A stretch of DNA of 50,811 bases from Microcoleus sp. bin38.metabat.b11b12b14.051 (lineage in GTDB: Bacteria > Cyanobacteriota > Cyanobacteriia > Cyanobacteriales > Microcoleaceae). The notes below the pieces were generated by a model. That model made no database searches and was not told the DNA's origin. It worked only from the letters and a program-made list of their open reading frames with translations. The first letter of the stretch is position 1; the number at the start of each line of letters is the position of its first letter. The stretch spans positions 1 through 50,811 of the forward strand of contig NZ_JAAFKD010000040.1 in assembly GCF_013299165.1 (NCBI RefSeq). Reading direction: 5' to 3'. The translations under genes were made by a program, and so were the position numbers. Below are positions 8,862 through 20,089 of the stretch, piece after piece.

Positions 8862-10958
8862 ATGACCCAATTCGATCGCCCTTTAAGCTACCCGACAACC
8901 CACAAAACCGAGCAAACAGACGACTACCACGGCGTTACGGTATCAGACCCCTACAGGTGGCTGGAAGACCCCGAATCTGAGGAAACTCAAGCCTGGGTGG
9001 AAGCTCAAAATTCAGTCACTTTCGGCTACCTCAGCGAAATTCCGGCGCGGGAAAAAATCAAGCAGCGGCTGACTCAACTCTGGGATTATGAGAAGTATGG
9101 CATACCTTTTAAACAGGGCGATCGCTATTTTTACTACAAGAATGACGGTCTGCAAAATCAATCTGTACTCTATACTTTACCATCCCTCGACGGCGAACCA
9201 CAAGTATTAATTGATCCCAACACACTCTCAGAAGACGGAACCGTTGCTCTGGGTGGCATAGCTATCAGCGAAGATGGCAAGCTTATGGCCTATGGTTTGT
9301 CAACTTCTGGTTCCGATTGGCAGGAATGGAAGGTGCGCGATGTGGAAACCGGCGCAGATTTATCAGACCATTTAAAATGGCTGAAATTCTCAGGAGCATC
9401 CTGGACTCACGACGGCAAAGGTTTTTTTTACAGTCGCTACGACGAACCTAACGAAAAAACCAAACACGAAGACGTTAACTATTACCAAAAGCTCTTTTAC
9501 CACCAAATCGGTACGCCTCAGTCTGAAGACGTATTAATCTACGAGCGTCCTGACGAAAAAGAGTGGGGATTTAGCGGCGGCGTCACCGAGGATGGTCGCT
9601 ATTTAATTGTATCAGTTTGGCAGGGAACTGAAACGAAAAACTTGATTTTCTACAAGGATTTAACTGCACCGGAATCAAGCGTTGTCGAACTAATTAACGA
9701 ATTCGAGTCGGAGTACAGTTTCATCGACAATGATGGCTCGCTTTTTTGGTTTCAAACAGATTTGAATGCTCCGCTGGGCCGCGTAATTGCGATCGACATT
9801 AACAACCCTCCTCCGTCATCCCTCGCTGGCGGTGACAGTCAAGGGAAATTCACCGAAATCATTCCCGAAGCCACCGAAACCCTTGGAGGTATTGGTCTTC
9901 TCAACAATCAATTTGTTGCTTCCTACCTGAAAGACGCCTACACCCAGATTAAAATCTTCAACTTAGATGGCTCATTCGTGCGAGAAGTCGCGTTACCGGG
10001 AATTGGTTCGGCGGGAGGATTCGGCGGCAAGCGTCACGATACGGATACCTTTTATGCTTACACCAGTTTCACTGCGCCGAACACCATCTACCGCTACAAT
10101 ATGGTGACGGATGAAAGTTCAATTTATCGGCAGCCGAATGTCGAGTTTAATCCCGAGGATTACGAGACAAAACAAGTATTTTACCCCAGCAAAGATGGTA
10201 CGCAAGTACCGATGTTTATTACCCACAAGAAAGGTTTGAAACTGGATGGCAATAATCCCACATACCTTTACGGATACGGTGGTTTTAGTATCTCGCTAAC
10301 TCCGAGTTTTTCTGTTAGCAGGGTTGTTTGGTTGGAGATGGGCGGAGTTTATGTCACAGCCTGTTTGCGGGGAGGTGGCGAGTACGGGGAATCGTGGCAC
10401 CAAGCTGGCACTAAGTTGAAGAAGCAAAATGTGTTTGACGATTTTATCAGCGCTGCGGAATGGTTGATCGAAAATAAGTATACCAAACCGGCTAAATTGG
10501 CGATCGCAGGTGGTAGCAATGGCGGTTTATTGGTGGGGGCTTGCATGACTCAGCGGCCGGAATTGTTCGGCGCAGCGTTGCCGGCTGTCGGCGTTTTGGA
10601 TATGTTGCGCTTCCACAAATTTACCATTGGTTGGGCCTGGACTTCGGAATATGGTTCGGCGGAAAATGCCGCAGAATTTCCTACAATTTACGGCTATTCT
10701 CCGCTGCACAATCTGAAAGCGGGAACTGCTTACCCGGCGACAATGATTACAACTGCCGATCGCGACGATAGAGTTGTTCCCGCCCACAGTTTCAAGTTTG
10801 CATCGGCTTTGCAAGCAGCCCATGCGGGAGAAAAGCCCGTGTTAATTCGCATTGAAACAAAAGCGGGACACGGTGCGGGAAAACCCACTGCGAAAATTAT
10901 TGAAGAATTAGCAGATGAATGGGCTTTTTTAGTGAGCGAACTCGATATTAACCTTTAA
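8862..10958 (+). CDS. Prolyl oligopeptidase, serine peptidase family S9A
   Basis: The 698-residue enzyme cleaves short peptides after proline. The N-terminal signature YPTTHKTEQTDDYHG...DPYRWLEDPESEE is followed by a seven-bladed beta-propeller region (about 75-425). The C-terminal alpha/beta-hydrolase domain carries the catalytic triad: nucleophile Ser552 in GGSNGGLLVGA, Asp in DRDDRVVPAHS (about 635) and His670 in KAGHGAGKP. The length and the order of motifs agree with cytosolic prolyl endopeptidases, and no signal peptide is present. One short Pro/Ser-rich insertion (NNPPPSSLAGGDSQGK, about 316) sits in the propeller. It is monocistronic, with a strong hairpin just downstream at 10979-11022. 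Confidence 0.95.
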   Translation: MTQFDRPLSYPTTHKTEQTDDYHGVTVSDPYRWLEDPESEETQAWVEAQNSVTFGYLSEIPAREKIKQRLTQLWDYEKYGIPFKQGDRYFYYKNDGLQNQSVLYTLPSLDGEPQVLIDPNTLSEDGTVALGGIAISEDGKLMAYGLSTSGSDWQEWKVRDVETGADLSDHLKWLKFSGASWTHDGKGFFYSRYDEPNEKTKHEDVNYYQKLFYHQIGTPQSEDVLIYERPDEKEWGFSGGVTEDGRYLIVSVWQGTETKNLIFYKDLTAPESSVVELINEFESEYSFIDNDGSLFWFQTDLNAPLGRVIAIDINNPPPSSLAGGDSQGKFTEIIPEATETLGGIGLLNNQFVASYLKDAYTQIKIFNLDGSFVREVALPGIGSAGGFGGKRHDTDTFYAYTSFTAPNTIYRYNMVTDESSIYRQPNVEFNPEDYETKQVFYPSKDGTQVPMFITHKKGLKLDGNNPTYLYGYGGFSISLTPSFSVSRVVWLEMGGVYVTACLRGGGEYGESWHQAGTKLKKQNVFDDFISAAEWLIENKYTKPAKLAIAGGSNGGLLVGACMTQRPELFGAALPAVGVLDMLRFHKFTIGWAWTSEYGSAENAAEFPTIYGYSPLHNLKAGTAYPATMITTADRDDRVVPAHSFKFASALQAAHAGEKPVLIRIETKAGHGAGKPTAKIIEELADEWAFLVSELDINL

Positions 10959-10978
10959 CCAGGACAGATTGGGGTTGC

Positions 10979-11022
10979 ATCCGAGGGAATACCCACTGTG
11001 GATAGTGCGTATTCCCTCGGAT
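10979..11022. terminator. Strong hairpin after prolyl oligopeptidase gene
   Basis: Perfect 14-bp arms ATCCGAGGGAATAC (10979-10992) and GTATTCCCTCGGAT (11009-11022) surround a 16-nt loop. It stands 20 bp past the stop codon, but there is no T-run after it. It may therefore be an mRNA 3'-end stabiliser or a repeat rather than a simple intrinsic terminator. Confidence 0.55.
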
Positions 11023-11782
11023 AGGTGTGCCACACCACCAAGCACCTAACCTGCTGGTACGCACCTTCTAGCTAACTGTAGTGCTGGAGACATTTTTTTG
11101 CGATCATCTGGTGTTCCATACTTAAATATAGCAATGGTTCACGAGTTTTCTCCGCGGATAGCCGAAACCCATAGCAGAAATAGTGCCAATTTGTCAACTA
11201 CCATTAATCTTAATTAATATTAAATTATGTTAATTAATGTATTTTTATTGGTCGTGAGCGGATATTTTTGATATCGATTCGCTGCATCCTGAGGAAGCTA
11301 ACGGTGGGTGTCAACTGTCAAAAGTAGTATATCGAATATAAAGTGAAAATTATTCCCAAGCTGTGTAACAGATTTTTTCAGTGAATTTACGGGGATAATT
11401 TTCAAAAAAATCACACTTGTCACTGTACTGAGTATCGGCATATTAGCATATCTGCTGCTTTTTTGTTCGCAAATACGTAAGTAACGTAACTCTAAATCTC
11501 GCATTTCTCGTCTAGCCAATCCTGAAAAAAACAAAATTGAAGGGCGCATTCCAAGCCACGAAATGCCCGGCGGTTAAAGAGTTGTGGTCATTCGTTACTG
11601 ATAAAAACTAGCGCGTGGATACACCATTACCTGTCGAAGTATTTTCTAAAAGTCAACATTTAACAAAACACGTAAGTATTTAATTATTCTTTAAAAAAGA
11701 ATTCATTGAAAATTTATATTTTGATGTTTATCGAATTTTTCAAAAGGGGGTAGGTTAGAACTGACAATTAAATCAGCGACTT
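11023..11782. other. Long gene-free upstream region of the giant RTX gene
   Basis: This stretch of about 760 bp shows no convincing coding frame; the one short reverse frame (11298-11549) has no recognisable features. It is AT-rich toward the gene, including TTAATTAATATTAAATTATG near 11210. It probably holds the promoter and a long leader of the 2381-codon gene, but no -35/-10 pair is decisive. Confidence 0.5.
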
Positions 11783-14700
11783 ATGAAAACGATCCCCACT
11801 ATGTCTAATTTGCCAACCGTACAAACACCCAAACCTACTCAGATTGCCCCTGAAAGCAACTTATTTATTCCGCAACTAGAAAGCTCTTATCCAGAAAGTG
11901 CATCGAAAAAAAATCTAGTATTTATTGACTCCCGAGTCGAAAACTACGGGCAATTGATCGGTGGTATCAAACCAGGGACGGAAGTATTTGTACTCAATCC
12001 AACCAAAGATGCGATCGCCCAAATCACCCAAATTTTAGGTCAGCGCCATAGCATCAACAGCCTGCACATAGTTTCTCACGGCCGAGAAGCAGCATTAGAA
12101 ATCGGTTCCACAGAACTGAATAGCGACAACCTAGAAACCTACAGCAGCCAGTTGCAGCAGTGGCGAAAAGCCCTCGGCTCCGAAGGCAACATTCTGATTT
12201 ACGGCTGTAACGTAGCCGCAGGTGAATCAGGGCTTAAATTCATAGAAAAACTTAGTAAATTAACGGGATCACATATTGCCGCTTCCAAAAATTTGACTGG
12301 AAGTGCAGCACTAGGTGGCGACTGGAAATTAGAAATTGCCACAGGACGAATCAATGCGGATCTGGCCTTTAAAAAAGAAGTTCTAGAAGCTTACACATCT
12401 GTCCTGTCAACATTAGTTTCCGAAACCTTTCAAAATTTAACAGCACTAGGGCCTTGGATTTATGGAGCCAACGCCATTGCAAACAATCCGGGATTAACAG
12501 CAGGTGCACCCAATCTCAACAACATTATTCCCAATTTAGGAACAAACGATCCGGCAGGTAGCGGCTCTTTGAGATTAACATCAGCCGGAGGCAACCAATC
12601 ATCTTTTGTCATCTACAACAACCCCATCTCGGCCGTTGACGGGCTCAAAGTTACCTTTGATTTAGCTGCTTACGGTGGCAATGGTGCCGATGGGGTTAGT
12701 TTTTTCTTAATTGATGGAACAACTACGCCAACAGCAGCAGGAGGCTTCGGGGGTTCTCTGGGCTATGCTCCCAACACAAATAATGCTATTCCCGTACCAG
12801 GGATTGCAGGAGGTTATTTAGGTATCGGGTTAGACGAATACGGTAATTTTTCCGATCCCAATGAAGGGCGTAACGGCGGCCCAGGACGGATACTTGATTC
12901 AATCACAATCAGAGGTAGGGAAGTCGCACCCATACCATATAACTTTTTACAGACTGCTACCGTTCCCGGTGGCGTAGATACTCCTACCGCCACCACTCGC
13001 GCCCAAGCTACAAAAAAAGTTCAAATTACATTACTGCCCGGTACCAATGCTCTGACAGTGGCGATCGACACTAACGGCGACGGCGTATTCGGGCCGGGCG
13101 AAACATTGATCACCATACCAAATTTGGTCACGGTAAACGGAGCAATACCGCCTACTTTTAAATTTGGTTTCGCTAGCTCCACAGGGGGCTCGACAAACAT
13201 TCACGAAATTGCTAATCTCGCTGTTGAAAGTATCAACACTCCTGTAACCCAAGCTGATATTTCGGTTGCTAAAAGTGGCCCCCCGTTAGCAGTTTCAGGC
13301 AGCAATATTACCTATACAATTACTGCCAGCAATGTCGGGCCTGCTCTCGGAGTAGATCCTACTGGGGTTAATATTGTGTCCAACACTGCCTCAGATGTTC
13401 TGATTCAAGATCAACTGCCGGCCAACTTAACTTTCGTCAGCGCATCTAACGGCGGGACATACAACCCTACAACAGGGAGTGTCATCTGGCCGGCGATTCC
13501 GACTCTGGCTAACGGTGCTAGCGCAGTCCGCACGATCGTTGCAACAGTCACCGGAACAGCCGGCACTACGATCACCAACACCGCCTTTAGCAACTCCAGC
13601 GTATTCGATCCCACCCCTACTAATAACAACGGTTCGGCAGTCATCTCTCAATCCCCAACCACAATTGTTGCTACTCTTCCTAGTGCCGACATTGCTACCA
13701 CTAAAACCGGGACTGCGAGCGCGAGCTCGGGTGCGAATGTTACTTACACAATTTCCACAGTCAACAACGGGCCAGATCCAGCGACGAACGTCACAGTTAC
13801 TGATACTATCATTCCCGGCTTAACAGGAGTAGTGGTTTCCAACGGCGGTACCTACAATGCCACCACAGGTATTGTCACCTTCCCACCCGTTGCCAGTTTG
13901 CCCAGCGGCGCAGCAAGTGCGATCGCCTACACAGTCAGCTTCCTCGCACCGCTATCGGGCACCAGCGTCAGCAACACCGCCAGCAGCAGCTCAGCCACCC
14001 CAGACCCCGCTCCAGCCAACAACAACGGCAGCGCTCCGGGTGCTACTGTCACCACCGCTCTCACACCAACGGCAGACCTCGTTACCACCAAAACCGGGTC
14101 TACTTCTGCCCTTCCGGGTGCGAATGTTACTTACACAATTTCCACAGTCAATAACGGCCCGAGCCCAGCGACTAACGTCACAGTCACCGACAGCATTATT
14201 CCCGGCTTAACAGGAGTAGTCGTTTCCAACGGCGGTACCTACAATGCCACCACGGGTATTGTCACCTTCCCACCCGTTGCCAGTTTGGCGAACTCCGCCA
14301 CCGTCGCCAACACCGTCAGCTTCATCGCACCGCTATCGGGCGCCAGCGTCAGCAACACCGCCAGCAGCAGCTCAGCCACCCCAGACCCCACTCCAGCTAA
14401 CAACAACGGCAGCGCTCCGGGTGCTACTGTCACCACAGCTCTCACACCAACGGCAGACCTCGTTACCACCAAAACCGGGACTACTTCTGCCCTTCCGGGT
14501 GCGAATGTTACTTACACAATTTCCACAGTCAATAACGGCCCGAGCCCAGCGACTAACGTCACAGTCACCGACAGCATTATTCCCGGCTTAACAGGAGTAG
14601 TGGTTTCCAACGGCGGTACCTACAATGCCACCACAGGTATTGTCACCTTCCCACCCGTTGCCAGTTTGGCAAACTCCGCCACCGTCGCCAACACAGTCAG

Positions 14701-17700
14701 CTTCGTCCCACCCGCATCCGGCGTCACAAATACAGCCAGCAGTACATCAGCTACTCCCGACCCCACTCCAGCCAACAACAACGGCAGCGCTCCGGGCGCC
14801 AAAGTCACCACGGTGGTGACATCGCTACCAGCAGCAGACCTCGTTACCACCAAAACCGGGTCTACTTCTGCCCTTCCGGGTACGACAGTTACTTACACAA
14901 TTTCCACAGTCAATAACGGCCCGAGCCCAGCGACGAACGTCACAGTCACCGACAGCATCATTCCCGGCTTAACAGGAGTAGTGGTTTCCAACGGCGGTAC
15001 CTACAATGCCACGACAGGTATTGTCACCTTCCCACCCGTTGCCAGTTTGGCTAACACAGCCACCGTTGCTAACACAATCACCTTCATCGCACCGGTATCG
15101 GGCGCCAGCGTCAGCAACACCGCCAGCAGCAGCTCAGCTACCCCAGACCCCGCTCCAGCTAACAACAACGGCAGCGCTCCGGGTGCTACTGTCACCACTG
15201 CTCTGACACCGGCTCCAACTCCCACACCAGCTCCCAACCAACCGCCAGTTGCCACAAATACTAACTTCAGCATTCCACCGAACACCAGCGCCCGGGTTCC
15301 GGGATTGGGAGGAACCGACCCCGACGGGTCGATCGCCTCTTACGCCATCACCACCCTGCCACCGGCCAACCAAGGAGTCCTGTATTTAGGAGATCCCGCC
15401 AACGGCGGAGTCGCGGTGACGCCCGGTCAAGTTTTAACTCCGGCACAACTGGGGCAACTATTTTTCCAAGCGACAGGCACCTTTACCGGAGCCAATTTCA
15501 ACTACAGTGCCACCGACAACAACGGCGCAACCAGTCCCGCCACTGCTACAGTTGCGGTCATTCCTCCGACGCCGAACCTACCGCCAGTACCGACTAATGT
15601 TAACTTCAGCACTCCGCCTAACAGCAGCAAATTAATTACAGGATTGGGAGGAACCGACCCCGACGGGTCGATCGCCTCTTACGCCATCACCACCCTGCCA
15701 CCGGCCAACCAAGGAGTCCTGTATTTAGGAGATCCCGCCAACGGCGGAGTCGCGGTGACACCCGGTCAAGTTTTAACTCCGGCACAACTGGGGCAACTAT
15801 ATTTCCAAGCCACAGGCACCTTTACCGGAGCCAATTTCAACTACAGTGCCACCGACAACCTCGGCGCCACCAGTCCGGCTACTGCTACTGTGGCAGCTAT
15901 TCCGTTGCCGATTCCAGCGCCAACTCCCACACCGATTCCAGCGCCAACTCCCACACCGATTCCAGCGCCAACTCCCACACCGATTCCAGCGCCAACTCCC
16001 ACACCGATTCCAGCGCCAACTCCGACTCCCAACCAACTGCCATTAGCCACAAATGCTAACTCTAGCCTTGCACCCAACGCGAGCGTCCTAATTCCGGGAT
16101 TGGGAGGAAGCGACCCCGACGGGTCGATCGCCTCTTACACCATCAACACCCTGCCCCCAGCCAACCAAGGAGTCCTCTATTTAGGAGATCCGGCTAACGG
16201 CGGAGTGGCGGTGACACCAGGCCAAGTTCTGACTCCCGAACAAATCGGGCAACTATATTTCCAAGCCACAGGCACCTTTAGCGGAGCCAATTTCACCTAC
16301 AGCGCTACCGACAACGGCGGCGGCACCAGTCCGGTTGCTACCGCTAACCTTTCTGCCACACCTCTAACTCCGGCGCCAACTCCCGCCAACCAACCCCCAG
16401 TTACCAACAATGCGAACTTCATAGTTCCACCCAACAGCAGCACGCGGGTTCCGGGATTGGGAGGCAGCGACCCCGATGGGTCGATCGCCTCTTACACCAT
16501 CAACACCGTGCCACCGGCCAACCAAGGAGTCCTGTATTTAGGAGATCCAGCCAACGGCGGAGTGGCAGTGACACCGGGTCAAGTTCTGACACCCGCACAG
16601 ATAGGGCAACTATTTTTCCGCTCCTCCGGCGAATTTAGTGGAGCCAATTTCAGCTACAGCGCCACCGACAACAGCGGCGCTATCAGTCCCGCTACCGCTA
16701 CAGTTGCGGCGATTCGCCCGACTCCCAACCTACCGCCGTTGGCGAACAATGCTAACTTCGGCCTGGCACCCAACGGCAGCACGCGAGTGCCCGGATTGGG
16801 AGGCAGTGACCCCGACGGGTCGATCGCCTCTTACACCATCAACACCCTGCCCCTAGCAGAGCAAGGAGTCCTGTATTTAGGAGATCCAGCCAACGGCGGT
16901 GTAGCGGTGACAGCCGGTCAAGTTTTAACTCCGGCACAAATCGGGCAACTATTTTTCCAAGCCACAGGTACCTTTAGCGGAGCCAATTTCAACTACAGTG
17001 CCACCGACAACGGCGGCGCCACGAGTCCCGCTACTGCTACAGTTGCTGCGATCGCCCTCCCCGTTGCCCCAACACCAACACCAGCACCAACACCCACACC
17101 AGCGCCCACACCCACGCCCGTACCACCGGTCATCTCAAATCCGATCGCCGAACCAGATACCGAGTGTGACTGCCCCCCCATTTCTGGCAAACCGGGCATT
17201 AACTTTGCACCGCCGCAGCAACCGCCCGCAGTGGGATTTGTCCGGCCGATTTCGCAACTTGGAGAGGGACAAACCACCAAAGGCACCGACGGCGATGAGT
17301 TCATCAACGACACCAAAGGCAACCGAAAAATCGTCGGTTTTGAAGGAAACGACACGATTTTAGGTAAAGACGGTGCCGACGAAATTTACGGCAACGAAGG
17401 CAATGACAGGATTTTTGCCGACACAGACACCGATATTGTGTACGCTGGCGAGGGCAACGATATCGTCCATGCCGGCAAACAGAACGACTGGATTGCTGGC
17501 GACTTAGGCTCTGACACCCTATTTGGAGATGAAGGTGCCGATACGATTTTGGGAGACAACGGCCGCGATAACTCCAGCACGGCTGCTGACGATGGCGATT
17601 TGATCTTCGGAGGCGACGGTGGAGATTTAATTAACGGCAACGAGGGCAACGATACCATCTATGCCGGCAAAGGTAACGATATTGCCTTAGGAGGCAAAGA

Positions 17701-18928
17701 AAATGACCTCATTTGGGGCGAACTCGGCTCCGATACCTTGATTGGTGGCACCGGCGACGACTCCTTGTTTGGCGGCACCAACAGTAAAAGGAGCGTCGAT
17801 TTCCAAGGACGCGACTTGCTTTACGGAGGGTTCGGCAACGACTTCCTCAGCGGCCAAGAAGGCGACGATACCCTGGTTGCAGGCAAAGATAACGATCGCG
17901 CTTACGGGGGTAAAGGCAATGACCTGATCTACGGTCAATTAGGCTCAGATACCCTCTACGGCGGCGAAGGAGCCGATACTCTGCTCGGCGACAGCGGCGG
18001 TTCCAACTCAGCTAACGGTGGTGGCGAAGAAGACTTAATCTTTGGCGGTACCGGCAACGACATTATCGGCGGTGGCAACGGCAATGATACTGTCCAAGCA
18101 GGTAAAGGCAGCGATTGCGTTTGGGGTGGCAAAGATAATGACCTGATTTGGGGCGAACTCGGCTCAGATACCCTTGTCGGCGATAGCGGTGATGACACCA
18201 TGTACGGTGGCGCCCGAGGTCGAGGTAAAGATGTCAACGGTAAGGACTGGCTCTTTGGTAACACCGGTGCAGACGTACTCTACGGCGACGAAGGTGACGA
18301 TACGATCGCTGGCGGTAAAGACGACGACAATATTTACGGCGGCAAAGGTAACGACCTCATACACGGAGATCTCGGCAACGACGTGATTTACGGCGGTGAC
18401 GGCAACGATGACCTCTGCGGTAATGATGGCAACGATACCATCTACGGCGATCGCTCCGATAACCGAGGTGTCTCGGTGCGTGCCAACGGCCAGCAAGACT
18501 GCATGGACGGTGGTGACGGCGATGACTTGCTCTACGGCAACGAAGGGCAAGATACTATCAACGGAGATGCTGGCAGCGATACCCTGATTGGCGGTAAGGA
18601 TAGCGACTTGCTCAATGGCGGTGCTGGCGACGATTGGCTGTTTGGCGGCTTGGGCGACGATACTTTAATCGGAGGCCTTGGCAGCGATCAATTTGTGTTG
18701 AGTGCTGACGGTGGCACCGATACTGTGATTAACTTCGAGGTAGGCGTCGATAAGTTTGTTTTGACCGGCGGTCTGAGTTTCCAGCAGTTGCAGTTTAGCG
18801 CTACTCCTAACGGTACGTTGCTGCAAGTCACAGGAACTAATCGGGTTTTAGGTAATCTGGTTGGGGTGAACGGGGCGATCGCTTCCTCGGATTTCCTCTC
18901 GTCCAATTTATTGCGCGTAGAGGGTTAG
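11783..18928 (+). CDS. Giant DUF4347 / DUF11 / RTX calcium-binding surface protein
   Basis: The 2381-residue modular protein is probably secreted. In order: DUF4347 at about 45-208 ([43 protein letters not shown]); a lectin-like domain at about 210-490; five DUF11 repeats at about 491-1140 (AD(I/L)xxxKTG...[14 protein letters not shown]); five further modules of about 100 residues carrying DPDGSIASY and [20 protein letters not shown] (about 1146-1760); and Pro/Thr linkers, one a 24-bp tandem repeat (15905-16030). From about 1820 there are RTX nonapeptides (GGxGNDxIxG type), then a terminal [20 protein letters not shown] domain. RTX proteins fold on Ca2+ outside the cell and normally leave through a type I system using an uncleaved C-terminal signal; no ABC/HlyD genes are in this window. 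An alternative start is the ATG at 11801. Confidence 0.9.
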   Translation: MKTIPTMSNLPTVQTPKPTQIAPESNLFIPQLESSYPESASKKNLVFIDSRVENYGQLIGGIKPGTEVFVLNPTKDAIAQITQILGQRHSINSLHIVSHGREAALEIGSTELNSDNLETYSSQLQQWRKALGSEGNILIYGCNVAAGESGLKFIEKLSKLTGSHIAASKNLTGSAALGGDWKLEIATGRINADLAFKKEVLEAYTSVLSTLVSETFQNLTALGPWIYGANAIANNPGLTAGAPNLNNIIPNLGTNDPAGSGSLRLTSAGGNQSSFVIYNNPISAVDGLKVTFDLAAYGGNGADGVSFFLIDGTTTPTAAGGFGGSLGYAPNTNNAIPVPGIAGGYLGIGLDEYGNFSDPNEGRNGGPGRILDSITIRGREVAPIPYNFLQTATVPGGVDTPTATTRAQATKKVQITLLPGTNALTVAIDTNGDGVFGPGETLITIPNLVTVNGAIPPTFKFGFASSTGGSTNIHEIANLAVESINTPVTQADISVAKSGPPLAVSGSNITYTITASNVGPALGVDPTGVNIVSNTASDVLIQDQLPANLTFVSASNGGTYNPTTGSVIWPAIPTLANGASAVRTIVATVTGTAGTTITNTAFSNSSVFDPTPTNNNGSAVISQSPTTIVATLPSADIATTKTGTASASSGANVTYTISTVNNGPDPATNVTVTDTIIPGLTGVVVSNGGTYNATTGIVTFPPVASLPSGAASAIAYTVSFLAPLSGTSVSNTASSSSATPDPAPANNNGSAPGATVTTALTPTADLVTTKTGSTSALPGANVTYTISTVNNGPSPATNVTVTDSIIPGLTGVVVSNGGTYNATTGIVTFPPVASLANSATVANTVSFIAPLSGASVSNTASSSSATPDPTPANNNGSAPGATVTTALTPTADLVTTKTGTTSALPGANVTYTISTVNNGPSPATNVTVTDSIIPGLTGVVVSNGGTYNATTGIVTFPPVASLANSATVANTVSFVPPASGVTNTASSTSATPDPTPANNNGSAPGAKVTTVVTSLPAADLVTTKTGSTSALPGTTVTYTISTVNNGPSPATNVTVTDSIIPGLTGVVVSNGGTYNATTGIVTFPPVASLANTATVANTITFIAPVSGASVSNTASSSSATPDPAPANNNGSAPGATVTTALTPAPTPTPAPNQPPVATNTNFSIPPNTSARVPGLGGTDPDGSIASYAITTLPPANQGVLYLGDPANGGVAVTPGQVLTPAQLGQLFFQATGTFTGANFNYSATDNNGATSPATATVAVIPPTPNLPPVPTNVNFSTPPNSSKLITGLGGTDPDGSIASYAITTLPPANQGVLYLGDPANGGVAVTPGQVLTPAQLGQLYFQATGTFTGANFNYSATDNLGATSPATATVAAIPLPIPAPTPTPIPAPTPTPIPAPTPTPIPAPTPTPIPAPTPTPNQLPLATNANSSLAPNASVLIPGLGGSDPDGSIASYTINTLPPANQGVLYLGDPANGGVAVTPGQVLTPEQIGQLYFQATGTFSGANFTYSATDNGGGTSPVATANLSATPLTPAPTPANQPPVTNNANFIVPPNSSTRVPGLGGSDPDGSIASYTINTVPPANQGVLYLGDPANGGVAVTPGQVLTPAQIGQLFFRSSGEFSGANFSYSATDNSGAISPATATVAAIRPTPNLPPLANNANFGLAPNGSTRVPGLGGSDPDGSIASYTINTLPLAEQGVLYLGDPANGGVAVTAGQVLTPAQIGQLFFQATGTFSGANFNYSATDNGGATSPATATVAAIALPVAPTPTPAPTPTPAPTPTPVPPVISNPIAEPDTECDCPPISGKPGINFAPPQQPPAVGFVRPISQLGEGQTTKGTDGDEFINDTKGNRKIVGFEGNDTILGKDGADEIYGNEGNDRIFADTDTDIVYAGEGNDIVHAGKQNDWIAGDLGSDTLFGDEGADTILGDNGRDNSSTAADDGDLIFGGDGGDLINGNEGNDTIYAGKGNDIALGGKENDLIWGELGSDTLIGGTGDDSLFGGTNSKRSVDFQGRDLLYGGFGNDFLSGQEGDDTLVAGKDNDRAYGGKGNDLIYGQLGSDTLYGGEGADTLLGDSGGSNSANGGGEEDLIFGGTGNDIIGGGNGNDTVQAGKGSDCVWGGKDNDLIWGELGSDTLVGDSGDDTMYGGARGRGKDVNGKDWLFGNTGADVLYGDEGDDTIAGGKDDDNIYGGKGNDLIHGDLGNDVIYGGDGNDDLCGNDGNDTIYGDRSDNRGVSVRANGQQDCMDGGDGDDLLYGNEGQDTINGDAGSDTLIGGKDSDLLNGGAGDDWLFGGLGDDTLIGGLGSDQFVLSADGGTDTVINFEVGVDKFVLTGGLSFQQLQFSATPNGTLLQVTGTNRVLGNLVGVNGAIASSDFLSSNLLRVEG

Positions 18929-18962
18929 AATAGGCAGCAAAAGTCCCCTGTTTTCATCACAA

Positions 18963-18994
18963 AACGCCACAGATATCAAAACTTCTGTGGCGTT
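18963..18994 (+). terminator. Hairpin downstream of the giant RTX gene
   Basis: Perfect 11-bp arms AACGCCACAGA and TCTGTGGCGTT lie 35 bp past the stop codon, with a 10-nt loop. The following bases are only mildly T-rich (CCTCACCC), so termination is plausible but not certain. Confidence 0.6.
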
Positions 18995-19186
18995 CCTCAC
19001 CCTCGTAAATTCTGGCTTTTACCTTAACTTTTCACTCTTACTTCAACGAACAAAGTTGCCAAATTCCTTTAGGAATTCCAGCGAAATATCGGGCAGAGTT
19101 GATAACTGGGAAAAACGGTAAAAGGAAAAAATATAATTGCTTTCTTTGCCCCTGATATCATGTTCGGTCGATTACCACAACAAAAA

Positions 19187-19380
19187 AGGTTCGTAGTGCG
19201 GACTTCAGTCCGCGGGAGAGCGGACTGAAGTCCGCACTACGAACAAATCTTAGTACGTTTAATCGGCGGACTGAAGTCCGCACTACAAACAAATCTTAAT
19301 AAGGTTGGTAGTGCGGACTTGAGTCCGCAGCTATAGAGCGGACTGAAGTCCACACTACGAACAAATCTTAGTACGTTTAA
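19187..19380. repeat. GGTTCGTAGT-family hairpins with ACAAATCTTAGTACG spacers
   Basis: At least two hairpins with AGTGCGGACTTCAGTCCGC and GCGGACTGAAGTCCGCACTA arms are present, plus a third, single arm. They are separated by the repeated spacer ACAAATCTTAGTACGTTTAA. The rest of 18995-19465 shows no gene. Confidence 0.85.
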
Positions 19381-19465
19381 TCGATCGCACGCGATATTAC
19401 CCATTGCCAATTATGCCTTCTGGTCGGGTGCCTCATATTTCGATCGCCCTGCTATAAGTGCAACC

Positions 19466-20089
19466 TTAAGAGAAGGATATCTGCTTGCGTAAAAACAGCC
19501 GCCGCGGCTGACCAAACAGCCAACAAGTCCAATTCCAATCCACCTGTTGCAAGCGATAGCCAGCTTGATAGTACAACTGTCGCGCCCCGTGATTATTTTC
19601 CAAAACGTGGAGGTAAATCTCGGAAAATCCCCATTCTTTGGCTGTATCCTCGCAGTTGCTGAGCAACTGTTGAGCAACTCCTTGTCGCCTGTAATCGGGG
19701 TGAACTGCTAAATTCGACAAATAAGGATAGTCAGAACTTGGGATTTGCCAAGGGAAGCGAGAACGCAGTGCCATTTCTACTGTTCCCGCTATGCACTGAG
19801 TTCGGCGCGATCGATAATTCTGCGTTCCTTCGTCCCGCGAAACTAGCTCACCAACTAGACAAATGTAATGTTCTGCCTTGGAACGCAGTCTATTTTTTAA
19901 ATCTTCGTAAATGCCCAAGCGCAACACCGGATAAATCCATTCTACAAACCCCTCCCGGGAGTGAAAGCTCATAGCCAAAATATCGGCTAGCTGTGCTAAG
20001 TCGTTCGACGCTGCCGCCCGAATGGAAAATCTGGAAATTCCGGGAGTTTGTTGTTGGTGAGACGGTGAGGAAAAAAAGGAATGATTCAC
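19466..20089 (-). CDS. GNAT family N-acetyltransferase
   Basis: The 207-residue protein carries a GNAT fold at about residues 21-195. FSIRAAASNDLAQLADIL is the first strand-helix unit. The acetyl-CoA pyrophosphate loop is in LSNLAVHPDYRRQGVAQQLL (motif A, Q/RxxGxA). EIYLHVLENNHGARQLYYQAGY is motif B. The substrate cannot be deduced. The start is a GTG at 20089; an ATG alternative is not available before the domain. The first 20 residues are Ser/Gln-rich and may be disordered. It appears to stand alone, with a repeat cluster downstream and a long gene-free stretch upstream. Confidence 0.88.
   Translation of the reverse strand: MNHSFFSSPSHQQQTPGISRFSIRAAASNDLAQLADILAMSFHSREGFVEWIYPVLRLGIYEDLKNRLRSKAEHYICLVGELVSRDEGTQNYRSRRTQCIAGTVEMALRSRFPWQIPSSDYPYLSNLAVHPDYRRQGVAQQLLSNCEDTAKEWGFSEIYLHVLENNHGARQLYYQAGYRLQQVDWNWTCWLFGQPRRLFLRKQISFS

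Noticed and set aside
13411..18550. Numerous long alternate frames inside the giant RTX gene
   Set aside because: They are shadows of a repetitive, GC-richer gene and have Pro/Arg/Ser-rich nonsense composition.
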